Below are positions 1 through 7,267 of a stretch of DNA of 64,000 nucleotides, piece after piece; within the stretch, counting starts at the first letter, position 1; each line of letters starts with the position of its first letter. Under the pieces are notes generated by a model. The model worked only from the letters and a program-made list of their open reading frames with translations. It was not told where the DNA came from and ran no database searches. Source of the stretch: Armatimonadota bacterium (GTDB lineage Bacteria; Armatimonadota; UBA5829); NCBI GenBank assembly GCA_026392045.1, contig JAPLCU010000018.1, positions 25,393 to 89,392 of the forward strand, written 5' to 3'. The translations under genes were made by a program, and so were the position numbers.

Positions 1-114
1 ACGGCGCGTGATAAGGCTGTGATTCTCGCCAAACGTCAATTCCCGCAGCTATCACCGGCTGATTGTGTAATAGCTGCGGGAACTCTTGAACGCGCAAATC
101 TGGAAGTGAAGTAG
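1..114 (+). CDS. C-terminal fragment of an unidentified protein
   Basis: An open frame enters from the left edge and ends at a TAG at 112-114, giving the last 37 residues of a protein (ending LERANLEVK). I do not recognise the family. Most of this tail is encoded by a dispersed repeat: the segment 31-114 recurs at 243-326 with its stop codon, and its core (gctgcgggaactcttga) recurs near 12,205, 39,697 and 40,577. The C-terminus may therefore have been replaced or extended by repeat insertion. The reading frame is clear, but no function can be given. Confidence 0.5.
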   Translation, partial: TARDKAVILAKRQFPQLSPADCVIAAGTLERANLEVK

Positions 115-125
115 ACAAAGCCGTT
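31..125. repeat. 95-bp repeat, copy 1
   Basis: This 95-bp segment is almost identical to 243-337. It contains a 13-bp inverted repeat (40-52 with 70-82, ttcccgcagctat and its complement), so it can fold into a hairpin. It also codes for the C-terminus of the first gene. Confidence 0.9.
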
Positions 126-127
126 AT

Positions 128-160
128 ATGCTTCGGGACTGTTTTTCCGTCCCGAAGCAT
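128..160 (+). terminator. Hairpin of the cttcggga...tcccgaag family
   Basis: An 11-bp perfect stem (128-138 with 150-160) with a T-rich loop, followed by ttcttt. It can act as a rho-independent terminator for the first gene. Near-identical hairpins with the same loop (ctgtttttcg) occur at 33,792, 54,010 and 62,072, and a variant at 18,595, so it is also a dispersed repeat. Confidence 0.65.
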
Positions 161-242
161 TTCTTTATACGTAAATTATTGATCGAGTGGATTTTCAGAT
201 GCTGCGGGAATGTCGTTGACCGATAACACAACAAGATTCATC

Positions 243-337
243 AAACGTCAATTCCCGCAGCTATTACTGGCTGATTGTGCAATAGCTGCGGGAACTCTTG
301 AACGCGCAAATCTGGAAGTGAAGTAGACAAAGCCGTT
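243..337. repeat. 95-bp repeat, copy 2
   Basis: Second copy of the 31-125 segment. Read in frame from an ATG at 210, it gives a 38-residue ORF (210-326) ending in the same LERANLEVK tail as the first gene. Downstream the 21-bp string agccgttcccgcagcatctg-a is present twice in tandem (331-373). The ORF has no ribosome site and is probably not expressed. Confidence 0.85.
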
Positions 338-383
338 CCCGCAGCATCTGAAAGCCGTTCCCGCAGCATCTGAAAACCCTTAC

Positions 384-1238
384 CTAGTAACTTGCTTTGT
401 ATGAACTGCGGACCAGCGGCCCGGATTCAACATACCCAAAACCCATATCAATGCATAGCCGTTTTAGCTCAGAAAACTCTTCGGGGGTGTAGTATTTTGC
501 TATTTGAGCGTGGTTTACGGATGGCGCAAGGTATTGGCCAATGGTCAGAATGTCCACATTTGCCTCGCGAAGGTCTTTCAATGTCTGAATGATTTCATCC
601 CAGGTCTCTCCAAGCCCCACCATTATCCCAGACTTGGTGCGTCCTTCGACGGAGCTCAGGATGCTGGGTTTGATGGATTTAGCTTTCGCAAGCAGCTCTA
701 TTGAGCGCCAATAGACTGCTTGCGGGCGCACTTGATCGTAAAGACGGCTTACGGTCTCTATATTATGATTGAGAATTTCCGGGTGGCCGGAGAGCGCCGT
801 TTTCAGAGACAAATCATAACCCTTGAAATCTGGAATCAGCATTTCCACGCTGCAGCCGGGCAGCGCTTTATGGATAAGCCTGGAAGTCTCGGCGAAGACA
901 CCCGCGCCGCCGTCGGAGAGGTCATCGCGGGTGACACTCGTGATCACGGCGTGCTTGAGCTGAAGCTCCGATACAGCCTTCGCGACGCGCATCGGCTCAT
1001 TTTTATCTACCGGCCCGGGCTTGCCGTGCTTAACCGCACAGAACCCGCAATCGCGCGCGCAAGTATCGCCGAGTATCATAAAAGTGGCCGTGCGCTCGTT
1101 CCAGCACTCGCCGATGTTCGGGCAATTCGCGCTCTGGCAGACTGTGTTGAGCCGCAAGCTATTCACCAGCGCCTTGATCTCTTCATAATTGACCCCCTGC
1201 GGGGCTTTAGCTTTGAGCCATTCGGGGCGTTTTTGCAT
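384..1238 (-). CDS. lipA: Lipoyl synthase
   Basis: Radical SAM enzyme that inserts two sulfur atoms into protein-bound octanoyl groups to make lipoyl cofactor for 2-oxoacid dehydrogenases and the glycine cleavage system. The auxiliary cluster cysteines are C34, C39 and C45 (CPNIGECW), the radical SAM motif CARDCGFC is at 60-67, and the C-terminal RSSY serine is present. Length 284 fits the family. The oddity is at residues about 191-199: ILSSVEGR, encoded by a copy of the ttcgacggagctcagg dispersed repeat just before TKSGIMVGLGE, makes this loop about six residues longer than in E. coli LipA. lipB is not in the window. Confidence 0.96.
   Translation of the reverse strand: MQKRPEWLKAKAPQGVNYEEIKALVNSLRLNTVCQSANCPNIGECWNERTATFMILGDTCARDCGFCAVKHGKPGPVDKNEPMRVAKAVSELQLKHAVITSVTRDDLSDGGAGVFAETSRLIHKALPGCSVEMLIPDFKGYDLSLKTALSGHPEILNHNIETVSRLYDQVRPQAVYWRSIELLAKAKSIKPSILSSVEGRTKSGIMVGLGETWDEIIQTLKDLREANVDILTIGQYLAPSVNHAQIAKYYTPEEFSELKRLCIDMGFGYVESGPLVRSSYKASY
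641..668. repeat. Arm of the gagctccgtcgaag palindromic element inside lipA
   Basis: The string cttcgacggagctcagga at 644-661 matches the arms of the larger palindromic elements at 21,049-21,160 and 28,297-28,439. Here a single arm sits in frame inside lipA without breaking it. Confidence 0.75.
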
Positions 1239-1317
1239 ATAATTTCTCTGTTCAATAGGATGATTTCTTTGTTCGGGCGGAATCTCTGATCCGCCCGCAA
1301 AAGGTGACCGCGACCCT

Positions 1318-2175
1318 TTAAGCTTTCTTGTGAATGGTAAATAACGGGACTAACTCACTAGCGCGAGCGATGAGCTTGGCGTCTTCGTCGAGTGTTAGGT
1401 CAGCGACATGCTCGGCGGCATCGCACAAGAGCCACAGAAGCTCTTCATGGCTGGGGCTGATCGCGCAGGTCACTCCCAGCGAAAGTGTGAAGTTTAGTGC
1501 GGCGATTGCTTCCTCAAGGGTCTCCACGGGTTTATACCAGCACTTGGGCCATGTGCGCTCTTCGCCATCTTTCCACGGTCTTAAAGCAAGGGTCTTAAGC
1601 GCCAAAATGCCGAGGCCATCGCGCTTTGCCCGCTCGACGATGCGCTTGCCATAATCTCCGGCATGCCAGCAGGCCCAGTTGAGCGGAGTCATCACCGAGT
1701 CAAACGGGAACCGGTCCATCAGCGCCAGCGCGGCCTCTTCTGTGTGAGCGGAAAAGCCAATGTGCTTGAATATACCAGCCTCACGCGCCGCCAGAAATGT
1801 CTCCATGCAGCCGTCGGGCCCGAAAGCCTGCTCGACCTCTTCTACCGTCTGAACTGCATGGATCTGATAGAGGTCGAAATGGTTGGTATGCGCCAGGCGA
1901 AGGGATTCCTCAAGCTCTTCCTGAGACCCCGCGCGATCTCGGCGAGTGGTCTTGCAAGAAAGAAATATCTGATCGCGATAGGGTTTCAGCGCAGGTCCGA
2001 GCATCTTTTGCGCCTCGCCATAGATCGGGGCGACATCAAAATAAGTGATCCCACGCTCCACCGCCTGCGCCACGATGCGCGCAGCCTCCGCAGGCTCGGT
2101 CTTATCCACCACCAGCCCGCCAAAGCCCACCACAGAAAGCGAGCGCCCGGTTTTTCCCAATTCACGATAAATCAT
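1318..2175 (-). CDS. Aldo/keto reductase family protein
   Basis: NAD(P)H-dependent oxidoreductase of the AKR fold, cytoplasmic, substrate unknown. The catalytic tetrad is visible: Asp and Tyr in FDVAPIYG, Lys in SCKTTRRD, His in YQIHAV. The start is set at the ATG at 2175 (MIYRELGKTG), which has GGGAGG six bases upstream; a longer frame to 2226 would lack a good ribosome site. Length is about 285 residues, typical of the family. It lies upstream of lipA on the same strand with a gap of about 80 bp, so the two may be co-transcribed, but nothing links their functions. Confidence 0.9.
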   Translation of the reverse strand: MIYRELGKTGRSLSVVGFGGLVVDKTEPAEAARIVAQAVERGITYFDVAPIYGEAQKMLGPALKPYRDQIFLSCKTTRRDRAGSQEELEESLRLAHTNHFDLYQIHAVQTVEEVEQAFGPDGCMETFLAAREAGIFKHIGFSAHTEEAALALMDRFPFDSVMTPLNWACWHAGDYGKRIVERAKRDGLGILALKTLALRPWKDGEERTWPKCWYKPVETLEEAIAALNFTLSLGVTCAISPSHEELLWLLCDAAEHVADLTLDEDAKLIARASELVPLFTIHKKA

Positions 2176-2485
2176 GGCTTCCTCCCAAGAAAACATAGAG
2201 CAAAGGGCGGAAAGCCCAGCAATCACTCTATGTTGATGGATTAGTATAACATATCTTGGCGCAGATTCATGCTCTAAATTGTGGAAGTGATCGCTCAGAA
2301 ATAACCAACGATTGTTCGGGCGGATTTTTGGTGTTATTCGGGAAACCCTTTTCCCGAAACCGTATCAGTTTAGTTGTTCAGTTAGCTGTTTCGGGATTTC
2401 CGGGTTGGGTTAAACGCTTGAATTATAGTTTGATGGGCTTGTGGTCCAACCCTCAAATCCCGAAGGACCAAGTAATTTCCGAGCA
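2176..2485. other. Intergenic region with palindromic repeats
   Basis: No gene is seen. It holds an inverted repeat ttcgggaaa/tttcccgaa near 2337-2357 followed by ccgtatcag and tagttgttcag (the same order recurs at 39,749-39,790), and a longer palindrome whose arms ttcgggattt and aaatcccgaa lie near 2391 and 2455. Confidence 0.7.
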
Positions 2486-2683
2486 TCAAGCCTGGGCGTC
2501 TATATTGTTTCCAATCCCCATACTCTGCAGAAGCTGAGTGAGCGCGATGGACTGGGTGTCCATCGTTTTCTGCAGCATTGAAACAGCAACTTCCATACCC
2601 ACCGATTGCGGCTGCACGGCTTGAGCAGCGCTTAATGTATACGGTGAGTATATCTGAGAGCTATTCGAGATTCCATTGACCAT
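2486..2683 (-). CDS. YjfB-like putative motility protein
   Basis: A 65-residue protein whose C-terminal half (VSMLQKTMDTQ, LLQSMG, GNNIDAQA) matches the YjfB small-protein family of flagellated bacteria, including the conserved GNNID ending. Members are thought to be linked to motility, but the molecular role is not established. GTGAGG lies about seven bases before the ATG. It is separated from the polymerase operon upstream by a palindromic repeat, so it is probably its own unit. Confidence 0.75.
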   Translation of the reverse strand: MVNGISNSSQIYSPYTLSAAQAVQPQSVGMEVAVSMLQKTMDTQSIALTQLLQSMGIGNNIDAQA

Positions 2684-2770
2684 ATTTTCGCCTCACAAGG
2701 GTTATTCATGGGGCTTTTTCCATAGTTTTCAATGGAAATACTGTAATAATTATCAGGTTTTTGCCTAAGG

Positions 2771-2825
2771 CGTATTATTCATGATGTGTGGTAAGCTTCG
2801 GCATCAGGATACCGAAGCAACTAAA
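2771..2825. repeat. Palindromic element, cttcggcatcagg family, copy 1
   Basis: A 55-bp element with the hairpin gcttcggcatcaggataccgaagc. An inverted copy, including the flanking cattattcatgatgtg-type sequence, is at 6211-6264 between atpB and atpE. This copy is bracketed by gcctaaggc and gccttaggc. Confidence 0.85.
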
Positions 2826-2845
2826 GACCAAGTGAATAGATCGCC

Positions 2846-4045
2846 TTAGGCGACGAACCCGACGGCGGTGTCGCAGCGTTCCGTTTTCACCAAACTCGCC
2901 CGTTTGATGGTGAATTCGCCATACTTATCATTGATCGAATCCATTGTATCCAGCAGTTTCCTGTCACGCTCATCCGCAAATAGATTGAGCTGTCTGGAGT
3001 CCTTTGCCAGGTTGGACACACAGACGCCCAGCAGGCGGATAGCGCGCTTGTCGCCATACTGCTCGCGAAGAATGGACAGGGCCACCTTGTAGATGGCGTA
3101 GCCATCGTCTAGTCTCTCGCAGATTGTGCGTCGGCGGCTGAAAGTGTGCATGTCCGAATAACGCACCACCAGAGCGACCGTCCTGCCGGACAAGTCCTTT
3201 TCACGCAAACGTCTGCCGACCATCTCCGAGAGCCTCAGCAGATGGCATGAGAGCACATTCCAATCTCGGGTATTCTGCGAAAGCGTATGTGAATGGCCGA
3301 CAGATTTGACGTCGGCTTTATCGTGGTAAGGAACCACCGGGGTCTCGTATATGCCATTGCCCATGTCGTGCAGGGCGTCGCCTAAGACTCCGAACTCACG
3401 CTTGAGCCTGGCTCTCGATGCCCGGCCGAGCGTGCCCGCAGTTGCGATCCCCATTTGCCTCAGGCGGGCCGCTGTCTTTTCCCCGATGCCATGAAGCTTT
3501 TGCACAGGCATATCTTCGAGGACGCAGCGCACTTCTTCCGGTCGGATTTCCGTCAAGCCATCCGGTTTTTGCATACCTGCGGCCAGCTTGGCGAGCACTT
3601 TGTTCGGCCCGATACCCACCGAGCACCTCAGCCCCAATTCCTCAAAGATTCGCCTCTTAACCTCTCTCGCCAAGCTCCACGCGCCGCCAAATCGATCCAT
3701 CGTGGGCGTGACATCCATGAAGCACTCGTCTATGGAGTATATCTCCATGAGGTCTGTATAATCACCACATATCTTGAACACCCTTCGAGAAACATCGACA
3801 TATTTTCTCATACTGCCATGCACAATAATCAGCTCAGGACAGCGAGCAAGCGCCTCCATCATCGGCATTCCAGACTTTACCCCAAACGGCCGCGCTTCAT
3901 AACTGGCCGCCGAAACCACCGAGCGCGTGCCCACAGGCCCCCCGACAACCACAGGCTTGCCCTGCAGACAAGGATTGCAGAGCTGCTCAACGCTCGCAAA
4001 AAAAGAGTTCATATCGACAAGTAAGATTTTGCGGTCTTGGTTCAT
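2846..4045 (-). CDS. dinB: Y-family DNA polymerase (Pol IV/DinB type)
   Basis: Translesion DNA polymerase that copies damaged templates with low fidelity. Starting at the ATG at 4045, Asp11 of LLVDMNSFF and D106-E107 of YSIDE are the metal-binding residues. The helix-hairpin-helix part follows (KLHGIGEKTAARL), then the little-finger domain, and QLNLF near residue 365 matches the beta-clamp binding motif. Length 399. The start lies two bases after the stop of the upstream small gene, so the two are translationally coupled and share the LexA-boxed promoter at 4339-4368. This is a classic SOS gene. Confidence 0.94.
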   Translation of the reverse strand: MNQDRKILLVDMNSFFASVEQLCNPCLQGKPVVVGGPVGTRSVVSAASYEARPFGVKSGMPMMEALARCPELIIVHGSMRKYVDVSRRVFKICGDYTDLMEIYSIDECFMDVTPTMDRFGGAWSLAREVKRRIFEELGLRCSVGIGPNKVLAKLAAGMQKPDGLTEIRPEEVRCVLEDMPVQKLHGIGEKTAARLRQMGIATAGTLGRASRARLKREFGVLGDALHDMGNGIYETPVVPYHDKADVKSVGHSHTLSQNTRDWNVLSCHLLRLSEMVGRRLREKDLSGRTVALVVRYSDMHTFSRRRTICERLDDGYAIYKVALSILREQYGDKRAIRLLGVCVSNLAKDSRQLNLFADERDRKLLDTMDSINDKYGEFTIKRASLVKTERCDTAVGFVA

Positions 4046-4047
4046 AG

Positions 4048-4299
4048 CTATTGCCCCGCGCATACCTCGCCCAATGTCCACTCCAACGTGGTGGTATTGA
4101 ACCGCAGCTCATACAAATTGGCCCCATCGCTGACGGAGTAATGGTGAAGCGTCGCGATGCCCTGGTTTGTACACCAGGAAAAGGTGACGGTTTTGACCCT
4201 GTAGCGCCGGTCCCGCCATCGAAACCACATTGGAATCACCCTGCGGCCATCGAACGCCGCCCCCACGCGTATACCCTCGTCAATTGAAACAGATTCCAT
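4048..4299 (-). CDS. Small protein upstream of dinB, DUF6504-like
   Basis: An 83-residue protein starting at ATG 4299, with GAGGTG seven bases upstream. Its pattern (PMWFRWRDRRYRV, then W, then YELRFN and a Trp-Leu ending) resembles the DUF6504 family that I recall next to dinB-type polymerases in Actinobacteria. It is the first gene of a two-gene SOS operon and ends two bases before dinB, so a role as polymerase accessory or in damage tolerance is likely. The family match is from memory. A small beta-rich, Trp-containing fold is all that the sequence itself suggests. Confidence 0.65.
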   Translation of the reverse strand: MESVSIDEGIRVGAAFDGRRVIPMWFRWRDRRYRVKTVTFSWCTNQGIATLHHYSVSDGANLYELRFNTTTLEWTLGEVCAGQ

Positions 4300-4338
4300 T
4301 ACATTGCACCTCAATTATTGTTCAAATGGGTGTAAGAT

Positions 4339-4368
4339 ATAATAACCGAACATGTGTTCGTGTGTCAA
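4339..4368 (-). promoter_or_regulatory. LexA-controlled promoter of the dinB operon
   Basis: On the minus strand, TTGACA (4368-4363) and TATTAT (4344-4339) are 18 bp apart. The spacer contains the perfect palindrome CGAACATGTGTTCG (4347-4360), an exact match to the Gram-positive type LexA/SOS box (CGAAC-N4-GTTCG). Bound repressor would cover the promoter core. The predicted transcript starts about 30 bases before the first gene. Confidence 0.88.
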
Positions 4369-4402
4369 GTAATATTGTTATACCATGTTTTTGGGATTTT
4401 TA

Positions 4403-4522
4403 CAGCCTTGATCGCCCTGGAAATCTGTTCCAGCCTTGATCGCCCTGGAAATCTGTTCCAGCCTTGATCGCCCTGGAAATCTGTTACAGCCTTGATCGCC
4501 CTGGAAATCTGTTCCAGGGCGC
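4403..4522. repeat. 28-bp tandem repeat, four units
   Basis: Units start at 4403, 4431, 4459 and 4487 and read cagccttgatcgccctgg-aaatctgtt. The last is completed by ccagggcg, which makes a hairpin with cgccctgg. A single unit is at 6717-6741, and an inverted copy with flanking sequence lies at 54,700-54,800. It occupies most of the space before the ATP synthase operon. Confidence 0.9.
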
Positions 4523-4667
4523 AGGTATTGCGGAAATCCATTCCGTTAGTATAGGCCTTGGCAGATGAGTTGTCCTGATTTAATCGGGAGAAACGTGCAT
4601 CCCGAATGGCGCTTCGGGACGATCATCATCGATGCGTTCCAGTGCGTACCCGGTTTGCTATTTTCTG

Positions 4668-4696
4668 TTTACTATTTGCCAACTCTGTGCTATTAT
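4668..4696 (+). promoter_or_regulatory. Candidate promoter of the ATP synthase operon
   Basis: TTTACT (4668-4673) and TATTAT (4691-4696) are separated by 17 bp, about 35 bases before the first ORF of the operon. The -35 match is only four of six. Confidence 0.45.
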
Positions 4697-4731
4697 TCAC
4701 AGGGCTTCGGGTGAAAGAACAGGAGATGGAT

Positions 4732-4959
4732 ATGAGCGAGCCTAATTTCAAATGGGCCAAATCACTGGGTTTGATCACCAGCATTCCTTTGCTGATTCTG
4801 ATTTCGGTCGGAATCGGCCTGTTCGCGGGTATATGGCTGGACGGCAAATTTCACTCTAATCCATGGTTTACTATTATTTTGATTATTCTCGGCCTGGCTG
4901 CCGGACTATATGAATCAGCGAAATTGCTAATAGATGTTACACGTGAAGACAGAGATTGA
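4732..4959 (+). CDS. AtpZ/AtpI-like small membrane protein
   Basis: A 75-residue protein with two hydrophobic segments (about 15-35 and 45-65), separated by GIWLDGKFHS, the pattern of AtpZ/AtpI proteins that precede atpB and help assemble the c-ring or transport Mg/Ca. The ATG at 4732 is preferred because AGGAG is six bases upstream; the ATG at 4726 abuts the ribosome site. It overlaps the next gene by 26 bp. Confidence 0.75.
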   Translation: MSEPNFKWAKSLGLITSIPLLILISVGIGLFAGIWLDGKFHSNPWFTIILIILGLAAGLYESAKLLIDVTREDRD

Positions 4960-5338
4960 TGATGCATTCATAAAGCGAGTTTACAAGACCAGCGCCTATG
5001 TCTGGGGATTTGTTGCGCTGGTATTGTTGAGTTTCGGCCAATGGTGGGCGATTGCGGGATGGAGCTGGGGCTCGATATTATCGGCAGGGACGCTGTGGAG
5101 CCTTCAATACATCATTCGCAGGGCGTTTGTACCCGAAAACATAAAGGCGAAAACGCAGCTAGGAAAGTTTTCTATACTAAAGATTGCGGCTGTAATACCA
5201 ATACTATTGGTAGCTGTCTGGGCCTGTAAGCATAGCACAGCTTTTATTTTCGCATTTTTTGCTGGGGTATTATTGACTCAGACCGTGATTGTCCTTAAAG
5301 TATTAGGGATAGCGATTTGTCAGTATTCTAACGATTGA
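4934..5338 (+). CDS. ATP synthase subunit I-like membrane protein
   Basis: A 134-residue protein with four likely membrane helices (about 22-42, 45-62, 82-100, 105-128). Its position just before atpB, overlapping the AtpZ-like gene, and its polytopic form fit the AtpI (subunit I) family, which assists c-ring assembly. Sequence identity in this family is always low, so the assignment leans on gene order. An alternative GTG start is at 4943. Confidence 0.65.
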   Translation: MLHVKTEIDDAFIKRVYKTSAYVWGFVALVLLSFGQWWAIAGWSWGSILSAGTLWSLQYIIRRAFVPENIKAKTQLGKFSILKIAAVIPILLVAVWACKHSTAFIFAFFAGVLLTQTVIVLKVLGIAICQYSND

Positions 5339-5352
5339 ACGGAGGCAATTTG

Positions 5353-6198
5353 TTGGGCAGCGCATTTCCGATGGAGTTCCTATCGAATTTGTGGTCATGG
5401 ATAGCCATGAGTGGGCACGGACTCACAGGGCTGTCCCTTGAGGGCGGAGAGAACCCTCTTGAGCACCCGACATGGCTTCATTTTCTGGTTACCACACCGC
5501 AACACAAGGGACTACTTCCCGGCTGGGTTCCGGAAATAGTACCTGTCACCTGGTTTGTCGCCCTCGCTTTGTGCGCTACCGTAATAATCGCAAGTAGAAC
5601 CCTCAAAGTGCAAAACCCGGGCAAGTTTCAACTCGCCCTGGAGTTTATAGTTACTTCCCTGGAAAACTTTGTGCGCGGGATAGTTGGCGATGCAGAGGCA
5701 AAAATCCTCACTCCGATTATCGGCACAACTTTTATATTCATCTTGTCTTTAAGCCTTATAGGTCTTGTGCCGGGGTTCATCAGCCCAACGGCGAATACCA
5801 ACACAACGGTTGCGCTTGCGCTGATGGCATTTCTGTTTGTTCAATACGTGTCGATATCAAGGCAGGGGTTGTTAACCTACCTGAAGCATTTCCTGGGCGA
5901 ACCATTATGGTTGGCTCCTCTGATGCTGCCGCTGCACATCGTGGGTGAGCTTGCGAGGCCGCTTTCACTCTCAATTCGTCTTTTTGGAAACATATTCGGC
6001 GAAGAGACGGTTGTGGCGGTATTGGTTTTGATTGTTACCAAAATCGCTGTTGTAAACGGCCATGTCATACCGATTCCATTCCAATTCCCGATGATGCTCT
6101 TTGCCATATTCGGCTCATTGGTGCAATCATTAGTCTTTTCGATGCTGGTAAGCATATACATAGCAGTGGCCCTTGCCGGTCACGAAGAACACCGTTAG
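5353..6198 (+). CDS. atpB: F1Fo ATP synthase subunit a
   Basis: Membrane subunit that forms the ion half-channels against the c-ring. The essential Arg is in SLSIRLFGNIFGEE (helix 5 region), with ELARPLSL before it; six hydrophobic segments are visible. No ATG lies near the ribosome site. GGAGG at 5341-5345 favours a TTG at 5353 (or 5350), whereas the first ATG is at 5371. The stop codon lies inside a 15-bp direct repeat that flanks a palindromic insertion (6194-6282). Confidence 0.92.
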   Translation: MGSAFPMEFLSNLWSWIAMSGHGLTGLSLEGGENPLEHPTWLHFLVTTPQHKGLLPGWVPEIVPVTWFVALALCATVIIASRTLKVQNPGKFQLALEFIVTSLENFVRGIVGDAEAKILTPIIGTTFIFILSLSLIGLVPGFISPTANTNTTVALALMAFLFVQYVSISRQGLLTYLKHFLGEPLWLAPLMLPLHIVGELARPLSLSIRLFGNIFGEETVVAVLVLIVTKIAVVNGHVIPIPFQFPMMLFAIFGSLVQSLVFSMLVSIYIAVALAGHEEHR

Positions 6199-6282
6199 GA
6201 AAGTATCGGTGTTTAGTTGCTTCGGTATCCTGATGCCGAAGCCTACCGCACATCATGAATAATATGGGTTAGGAAAGTATCG
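6194..6282. repeat. Palindromic element with 15-bp flanking duplication
   Basis: The inverted copy of the 2771-2825 element occupies about 6209-6267. It is flanked by two exact copies of gttaggaaagtatcg (6194-6208 and 6268-6282). This looks like an insertion that duplicated its target, and it separates atpB from atpE. The first duplicate contains the atpB stop codon. Confidence 0.85.
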
Positions 6283-6318
6283 TCTCTCATCGCGAGGGGC
6301 AAAGGAGGAACGCGAAAA

Positions 6319-6597
6319 ATGCATGCAGAAGTTGTTGCGTTAATTCTCGCAATAGGTTTCGGAGTTCCAATCGCCGTCATCGGCGGCGCTTTGGGACAGG
6401 GAAAGGCAGCCTGTTCGGCTCTTGAAGGCATTGCACGGCAGCCCGAAGCAGCCGGAAAGATCCAGACAGCTATGATCATTGGTCTGGCGCTGATTGAGTC
6501 TCTCGTAATCTATGCGCTTTTGATCTCTTTGATCCTACTTTTCATGGGCGTCCCGAGCGCAGAAAAGCTGATGGAAGCCGTCAGCAAATTCAAGTAA
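6319..6597 (+). CDS. atpE: F1Fo ATP synthase subunit c
   Basis: A 92-residue hairpin protein of the c-ring with two membrane helices joined by the ARQPE loop (39-43). The ion-binding carboxylate is Glu60 in LIESLVIY. Gln27, Ser61 and Tyr65 occupy the positions of the Na+ ligands Gln32, Ser66 and Tyr70 of the Ilyobacter tartaricus ring. The Thr67 equivalent is Leu, and the Pro of the PxxxQ motif is absent. AAAGGAGG precedes the ATG. Coupling-ion choice therefore cannot be settled from sequence, but Na+ is possible. Confidence 0.95.
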   Translation: MHAEVVALILAIGFGVPIAVIGGALGQGKAACSALEGIARQPEAAGKIQTAMIIGLALIESLVIYALLISLILLFMGVPSAEKLMEAVSKFK

Positions 6598-6608
6598 ATC
6601 GCCTACTA

Positions 6609-6630
6609 GACCCCGAAAACCTTCGGGGTC
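6609..6630 (+). terminator. Hairpin between atpE and atpF
   Basis: A 9-bp perfect stem (gaccccgaa with ttcggggtc, 6609-6617 and 6622-6630) and a 4-base loop, followed by ttgtgg. There is no good T tract, so it may be an attenuator or mRNA-stability element that raises atpE over distal genes. Confidence 0.55.
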
Positions 6631-6716
6631 TTGTGGCAAAAGTTTTTGAGATTGTAAGGCTCATTGAGTGCTGAGAGCTATGAATTACTCATTTCCGGCG
6701 CCAAAACAGCCTTGAT

Positions 6717-6741
6717 CGCCCTGGAAATCTGTTCCAGGGCG
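6717..6741. repeat. Single unit of the cagccttgatcgccctgg repeat
   Basis: One unit of the repeat arrayed at 4403-4522, completed by the ccagggcg arm. It lies about 30 bp before atpF. Confidence 0.85.
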
Positions 6742-6772
6742 AAGGCATGAGCGGTCTCTTAGGAGTTCAACA

Positions 6773-7267
6773 GTGGATATCATACCAAAAGGTCCAGTTC
6801 TGATACTGCAGGCGCTCGGATTTTTGTTAGTGCTTCTGGTTTTCAAGAAATATCTGTTCGGCCCGGTTAGGAGCATACTTGATGCCCGACGAGCAGAGAT
6901 CGAAAATCAGTATGAGAGTGCAGGGGCTCAAAAAAAAGCGGCTGAAGAGCTCAAGACCGATTACGAGAAACGCTTGACAGGCATAGAGGAAGAAATGCGC
7001 GCCAAGATCACCGAGGCCATAAAAGATGGCCAGGCTATACGCGAAGAGATAATTTCGGATTCGCGCACCAAGGCCGACCAGATCCTCGAAAAGGCGCAAG
7101 CAGAAATCAGCCGCGAAAAAGAACTTGCGCTGGCTGAGCTCAAGGGAAAGGTCGCTGACCTGACCGTGGCTGCGGCTGGCAAGCTTATCGATGCTAACTT
7201 GGATGACAAGAAACACCGCGACCTTGTGAACAAATTTATAATTGATCTCGATGAGGTAGCCAGATGA
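6773..7267 (+). CDS. atpF: F1Fo ATP synthase subunit b
   Basis: A 164-residue stator subunit: one N-terminal membrane helix (about 9-27) and a long charged coiled-coil helix. GTG start at 6773 with AGGAG ten bases before. The last codon overlaps the atpH start as ATGA, so translation is coupled. Confidence 0.94.
   Translation: MDIIPKGPVLILQALGFLLVLLVFKKYLFGPVRSILDARRAEIENQYESAGAQKKAAEELKTDYEKRLTGIEEEMRAKITEAIKDGQAIREEIISDSRTKADQILEKAQAEISREKELALAELKGKVADLTVAAAGKLIDANLDDKKHRDLVNKFIIDLDEVAR

Noticed and set aside
210-326. 38-codon ORF in the second copy of the first repeat
   Set aside because: No ribosome site; it exists only because the repeat copies the end of the first gene.
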